Source: Candidatus Kouleothrix ribensis
Lineage (GTDB): Bacteria; Chloroflexota; Chloroflexia; Chloroflexales; Roseiflexaceae
DNA length: 64,000 bases
Direction of reading: 5' to 3'
NCBI GenBank assembly: GCA_016722075.1
Contig: JADKGW010000001.1
Location: 4,092,001 to 4,156,000, forward strand
Part shown: positions 60,738 through 64,000 of the stretch, in pieces
Position numbering within the stretch: the first letter of the stretch is position 1
Layout of the letters: every line of letters starts with the position of its first letter
Program-made: the position numbers and the translations under genes
Notes under the pieces: generated by a model
The model's input: the letters and a program-made list of their open reading frames with translations, nothing else
Databases searched by the model: none
Told to the model about the DNA's origin: nothing

Positions 60738-60743
60738 TATAAT
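60738..60743 (+). promoter_or_regulatory. -10 box of the rhodanese gene
   Basis: CTATAATAAGG, 37 nt before the ATG at 60781; AAAGGAGCG is the ribosome binding site. No clear -35. Confidence 0.4.
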
Positions 60744-60780
60744 AAGGCCCGACGTATAACCAAGATAAAGGAGCGCGTAT

Positions 60781-61128
60781 ATGTTTGGCCGTTTCAATCG
60801 AAAGCCCGATCCGTCGCAGATGACGCCCGAGGAGCTTCGTCAGCGCCAGGACGCCGGCGAGCATCTGTTCATCCTCGATGTGCGCGAGCCGGCTGAGTAT
60901 GCCGAGGGGCACATCGCCGGCAGCACGCTGATACCACTTGGCCAGCTGGCACACCGCGCCGCCAGCCTGCCGGCCGATCGGCCGATCGTTGCAGTGTGCC
61001 ACTCGGGCAGCCGCAGCGGCATGGCCCAGCAGATGCTCAAGCGCGCCGGATTCGCCGATGTACTGAACCTGCGCGGCGGCATGGTCGCATGGGCGCACAG
61101 TAGGCTGCCGATCAAGCGCGGCGACTAG
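60781..61128 (+). CDS. Rhodanese-like sulfurtransferase
   Basis: A 115-residue single-domain rhodanese: FILDVREPAEYAEGHIAGSTLIPLGQL, in parts (residues ~30-56), the catalytic Cys in VAVCHSGSRSGMAQQML, and DVLNLRGGMVAWAHSRLP at the end. Cytoplasmic transfer of sulfane sulfur to thiols or cyanide is the family activity; the partner is unknown. Confidence 0.9.
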   Translation: MFGRFNRKPDPSQMTPEELRQRQDAGEHLFILDVREPAEYAEGHIAGSTLIPLGQLAHRAASLPADRPIVAVCHSGSRSGMAQQMLKRAGFADVLNLRGGMVAWAHSRLPIKRGD

Positions 61129-61219
61129 CCCGGCCGCCGTGCGGCGCTCAGGGCCTGGCGGAATAGTGAGTAAAGGTTCGTCTATCCCCACCAGCGGGGA
61201 GGTGCAGGAGGATCGACCC

Positions 61220-62197
61220 ATGAGTGCGATCGTCAATTGCGTCGCCTATGCGCACGGCCGGCGTTTCGAGCATGTCGCGATCGACGAGATTGGCGAGGTG
61301 CTCAAGCAGCCCGATCGGTTCATCTGGATCGGTTTGCACGAGCCCGACGAAGAGCTGCTCAGGCGCGTGCAGGCCGAGTTCGACTTACACGAGCTTGCGA
61401 TTGAGGATGCCCATCACGCGCACCAGCGGCCCAAGATCGAGATCTATGCCGACTCGCTGTTCATCGTACTGCGCACTGCGCAGATGCGCAGCGGGCAGCG
61501 CCAGATCGATTTCGGCGAGACGCACATTTTCGTCGGCGAGCGCTACCTCGTCTCGGTGCGCCATGGCTCCTCGCTGTCGTATGTGGATGTGCGCGCGCGC
61601 TGCGAGGCTACGCCGCAGCTGCTTCAGAAAGGGCCGGGGTTTGCGCTATATGCGCTGATGGACTCGATCGTCGACCAGTATTTTCCGGTGATCGATACGC
61701 TCGAGCAAGAGCTGCTGGCGCTCGAGGATCAGATCTTCGGCGACTCGGTCAGCCGCGATACGACCGCCCAGATCTATAGCCTCAAGCGCGAGCTACTGCA
61801 CCTCAAACAGGCCATCTCACCGCTGATCGACATGTGTACCCGGCTGATGCGCTTCGATCTGGCGATCATCCCTGAAGATACGCGCAACTACTTTCGCGAT
61901 GTCTACGACCACGTGATCCGCATCAACGAGATGGTCGATACGCTGCGCGAGCTTCTTACCGCCGCGCTCGAGGCGAATTTCTCGCTGATCTCGATCAACC
62001 AGAACGATGTGATGAAGCGCTTCGCCGGCTGGGCCGCGATCATCGCTGTGCCGACTATGATCGCCGGGATCTATGGCATGAATTTCGCGAATATGCCCGA
62101 GCTGATTCTGCCGTTCGGCTACCCACTGGTGCTGCTGGTGATCGTTGTGTCGTGCGTGTCGCTGTATGCCTACTTCAAGCACGCGAGCTGGCTCTGA
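61220..62197 (+). CDS. corA: CorA-family magnesium/divalent metal transporter
   Basis: A 325-residue CorA-type channel. A large cytoplasmic funnel (FIWIGLHEPDEELLRRVQAEFDLHELAIEDA, in parts) and long helix (DTLEQELLALEDQIFG...) precede two C-terminal membrane helices, with the YGMNF selectivity motif between them and FPYPL-like FGYPLVLL following. Pentameric Mg2+ or Co2+ uptake is the family role. AGGAGGATCGACCC supports this ATG. Confidence 0.93.
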   Translation: MSAIVNCVAYAHGRRFEHVAIDEIGEVLKQPDRFIWIGLHEPDEELLRRVQAEFDLHELAIEDAHHAHQRPKIEIYADSLFIVLRTAQMRSGQRQIDFGETHIFVGERYLVSVRHGSSLSYVDVRARCEATPQLLQKGPGFALYALMDSIVDQYFPVIDTLEQELLALEDQIFGDSVSRDTTAQIYSLKRELLHLKQAISPLIDMCTRLMRFDLAIIPEDTRNYFRDVYDHVIRINEMVDTLRELLTAALEANFSLISINQNDVMKRFAGWAAIIAVPTMIAGIYGMNFANMPELILPFGYPLVLLVIVVSCVSLYAYFKHASWL

Positions 62198-62289
62198 CGC
62201 GCCGCCTGGCCCTGGTGCGGCGCGTGCCCTTTGATCGCTCAGCCGAATCTACTCGCTAATGTGTTCAACCGAAGGCCGAGGAGTGCGCT

Positions 62290-62748
62290 ATGCCGGTCGT
62301 GATTGCGCCCGAACGCCCCGATACCACCGAGGCGACCAGGCTGGTCGAAGAGCTTGAGGCAGCGCTTGAGCCGCTGTACCCGCGCGAGAGCCGCCACGGC
62401 CTGAGCATCGCGCAGCTGATTAGCGAGCAAGTGGCTTTTTTCGTCATCCGCGTCGATCACGCGCCGGCAGGTTGCGGCGGGGTCAAGCTGGTCGGCACGG
62501 CCTACGGCGAGCTTAAGCGTATGTATGTGCGCCCACAGTATCGCGGCCAGGGCCTGGGGGCCTTGCTGATCGAGCACCTGGCCGGCTACGCGCTGGCGCG
62601 CGGCGTGCCGCTGCTGCGGCTCGAAACCGGCATTCACCAGCACGAGGCCATCCGGCTGTACCAGCGCGCCGGGTTTAGGCAGATTCCGCCGTTCGGCCAC
62701 TACCAGCCCGACCCGCTCAGCCTGTTTCTCGAGAAGCGCCTGCGCTGA
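62290..62748 (+). CDS. GNAT acetyltransferase
   Basis: A 152-residue GNAT: CGGVKLVGTAYGELKRMYVRPQYRGQGLGALLIEHL, in parts, contains the RGQGLG acetyl-CoA loop, and TGIHQHEAIRLYQRAGFRQIPPFGHY closes the fold. It resembles the small yeast-type N-acetyltransferases of unknown substrate. GAGGAG 6 nt before the ATG. Confidence 0.88.
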   Translation: MPVVIAPERPDTTEATRLVEELEAALEPLYPRESRHGLSIAQLISEQVAFFVIRVDHAPAGCGGVKLVGTAYGELKRMYVRPQYRGQGLGALLIEHLAGYALARGVPLLRLETGIHQHEAIRLYQRAGFRQIPPFGHYQPDPLSLFLEKRLR

Positions 62749-62775
62749 GCCGGCCCGTACCTACGCTGCGCCGTG

Positions 62776-62784
62776 TGGTACAAT
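62776..62784 (+). promoter_or_regulatory. Extended -10 promoter for the DUF6483-like gene
   Basis: TGGTACAAT, about 95 nt before the ATG at 62880. No clear -35. Confidence 0.4.
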
Positions 62785-62879
62785 TGTGCGCATGAAGTGG
62801 CTTTCGATACCTGCGCTGCTGGGCAGATCTGGAGCGATCGTCGGCCGCGCCGGTGGCTACCTACAAAGCGAAAAGGAAT

Positions 62880-63563
62880 ATGATTCGCCAGGATTATATC
62901 TTGCGTATGATTGCGCAGTTTGGCCAGCTGTGGGCCCGTTTGGTCGAACAGCTGCGCGCCGGCCTGTTTCACGATGCCCAGGCCACGCTCGATCTGGCCT
63001 ACGAGCAGATGCTCGGCCTGCCCGCCGAACATGCCCGCACGCTGACTGCGCAGGATCTACTGGCGCGTATGCAGTTCGCCGCGCCGCCCGACGAGGGCCG
63101 GCAGCGCTGCCTGATGCTAAGCGCGCTGCTGGCCACCGAGGCCGACATCGCCGGCGCGCAGCATCTGCCCGACATGGCTGCGCAGGCGAATCAGAAGGCG
63201 CTCGAAATCTTGCTGGTTGTGCTGCTGCGCCAGCCCGGCCTCGCGCTGCCCGCATACGCCCCGACGGTCGCGCGGCTGACGGCGGCGCTGGCCGATTACC
63301 GGCTGCCGCCCAGCACCAATCGGCTGCTGCTCGAGCACTACGAGCAGGGTGGGGCGTTCGCCAAAGCCGAAGATTGCCTGTTCGAGCTGCGCGCCCAGGC
63401 CGGCGCCAGCGCGCCGCTGGCCGCGCTAGGCGAGGCATTCTACCAGCGTCTGCGCGGCTACACCGACGAGCAGCTGCACGCCGGCAATTTCTCGCGCCAC
63501 GAGATCGAGGCCGGCCTGGCGGCATGGCACAGCCGGTCGCCGGCTTCCGATCGGCCGGCCTGA
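62880..63563 (+). CDS. DUF6483-like helical protein
   Basis: A 227-residue protein starting MIRQDYILRMIAQFGQLWARL, the typical opening of the DUF6483 group of uncharacterised helical proteins. The remainder is helical and TPR-like (AHARTLTAQDLLARM; QANQKALEILLVVLL; YEQGGAFAKAEDCLFEL). No catalytic residues stand out. AAAAGGA is close to the ATG; a GTG nine codons upstream is less likely. Confidence 0.72.
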   Translation: MIRQDYILRMIAQFGQLWARLVEQLRAGLFHDAQATLDLAYEQMLGLPAEHARTLTAQDLLARMQFAAPPDEGRQRCLMLSALLATEADIAGAQHLPDMAAQANQKALEILLVVLLRQPGLALPAYAPTVARLTAALADYRLPPSTNRLLLEHYEQGGAFAKAEDCLFELRAQAGASAPLAALGEAFYQRLRGYTDEQLHAGNFSRHEIEAGLAAWHSRSPASDRPA

Positions 63564-63606
63564 CATAGCGAGCAGCCGCCGGCTCTAGTATGTGGAGGCA
63601 TGAGAA

Positions 63607-64000
63607 GTGTCGCACTCGACACCGCCGATTGAGGTGTATCTAGAGGTTGGCCGTACGCGCACGATCGCCGGCGCGATCGACTGGCCGGGCTGGTGCCGCG
63701 CCGGGCGCAACGACGCAGCGGCACTGCAGGCGCTGCTCGATTCAGCACCACGCTACGCGCGCATCCTGCACACCGCCGGGTTCGCTTTCAACCCGCCCGG
63801 CGACCTGGCCGCCTTGCAGGTGGCCGAGCGGCTGAAGGGCACCGCCACCACTGATTTTGGCGCGCCCGACGTGGCCCCCGCCGCCGATGCCCGGCCGCTG
63901 GCCGGCGCCGAACTCGCGCGCGTGCAGGCGCTGCTGCAGGCCTACTGGCAGGCGCTCGACGCGGCGCTCGACGCGGCCAGGGGCCACGAGCTGCGCAAAG
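63607..64000 (+). CDS. Unknown protein, 5' part only
   Basis: The first ~131 residues of a protein that continues past the window. It opens from a GTG with GGAGG 8 nt upstream. IEVYLEVGRTRTIAGAIDWPGWCRAGR and ALLDSAPRYARILHTAGF (in parts) look like a conserved actinobacterial/chloroflexal hypothetical family without known function. An ATG at 63600 is in a different frame. Confidence 0.7.
   Translation, partial: MSHSTPPIEVYLEVGRTRTIAGAIDWPGWCRAGRNDAAALQALLDSAPRYARILHTAGFAFNPPGDLAALQVAERLKGTATTDFGAPDVAPAADARPLAGAELARVQALLQAYWQALDAALDAARGHELRK

Overview
This is a gene-dense, high-GC bacterial chromosome segment that most resembles Chloroflexota (class Chloroflexia, Roseiflexus/Kouleothrix-like). 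The assignment is an inference. It rests on a CruA/CruP-type lycopene cyclase, secreted proteins ending in a Thr/Pro stalk plus a short aromatic-hydrophobic-Pro tail, mreBCD-mrdA followed by minCDE, a DUF6483-like protein and abundant short dispersed repeats. I saw no rRNA, tRNA, IS transposase, phage or CRISPR array.

Layout. 1-941: 5' part of an acyl-CoA ligase. 1362-2837: secreted protein. 3227-5979: lipoprotein and an ABC-2 exporter. 6230-9534: a compact minus-strand cluster that looks like a RiPP pathway, made of a nucleotidyltransferase, a PqqD-like recognition protein, an HPr-kinase-like kinase and an S26 peptidase. It ends in a 33-residue precursor-like peptide (6230-6331) with a perfect Shine-Dalgarno sequence, too short for ordinary ORF calling. 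9567-10290: hairpin, 24-bp and 134-bp repeats. 10367-12715: large secreted lamin-tail/DUF11 protein. 13597-27364: a long minus-strand run for carotenoid, sugar-phosphate and envelope work (CruP-like cyclase, M29 aminopeptidase, two CofD/YvcK-like proteins flanking a GlmU-like protein, a degenerate and a canonical phosphohexomutase, ManA, an O-antigen-ligase-like protein and a threonine aldolase).

27747-34701 (plus strand): an M20 amidohydrolase, a GNAT, a secreted protein, then XdhC/CoxI pieces, a GNAT-MocA fusion and a MoeA-like protein, which together suggest maturation of a molybdenum hydroxylase. 35674-39559: ClpP, an alpha/beta hydrolase, FabI and an AI-2E-family transporter. 39730-47291 (minus): mreB-mreC-mreD-mrdA then minC-minD-minE, a cell-shape and division-site cluster. 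47426-50797: adenylate cyclase-ATPase-TPR regulator. 51018-53536: ABC exporter whose permease carries a SpoIIM-like domain.

53710-60309: rplI, dnaB with a 417-residue intein inside its Walker A motif, an unknown two-TM protein, and DnaD-like and DnaC/DnaI-like proteins. This is a replication-restart/primosome neighbourhood. 60781-64000: rhodanese, CorA, GNAT, a DUF6483-like protein and a truncated unknown gene.

Intergenic spaces are unusually rich in repeats: a MITE-like family with terminal inverted repeats, a three-hairpin element in two inverted copies, a 134-bp unit with a distant relative, and heptamer runs of the CAACCTG and GAGTTTT types. Many predicted promoters carry an extended -10 (TGnTAnnnT).
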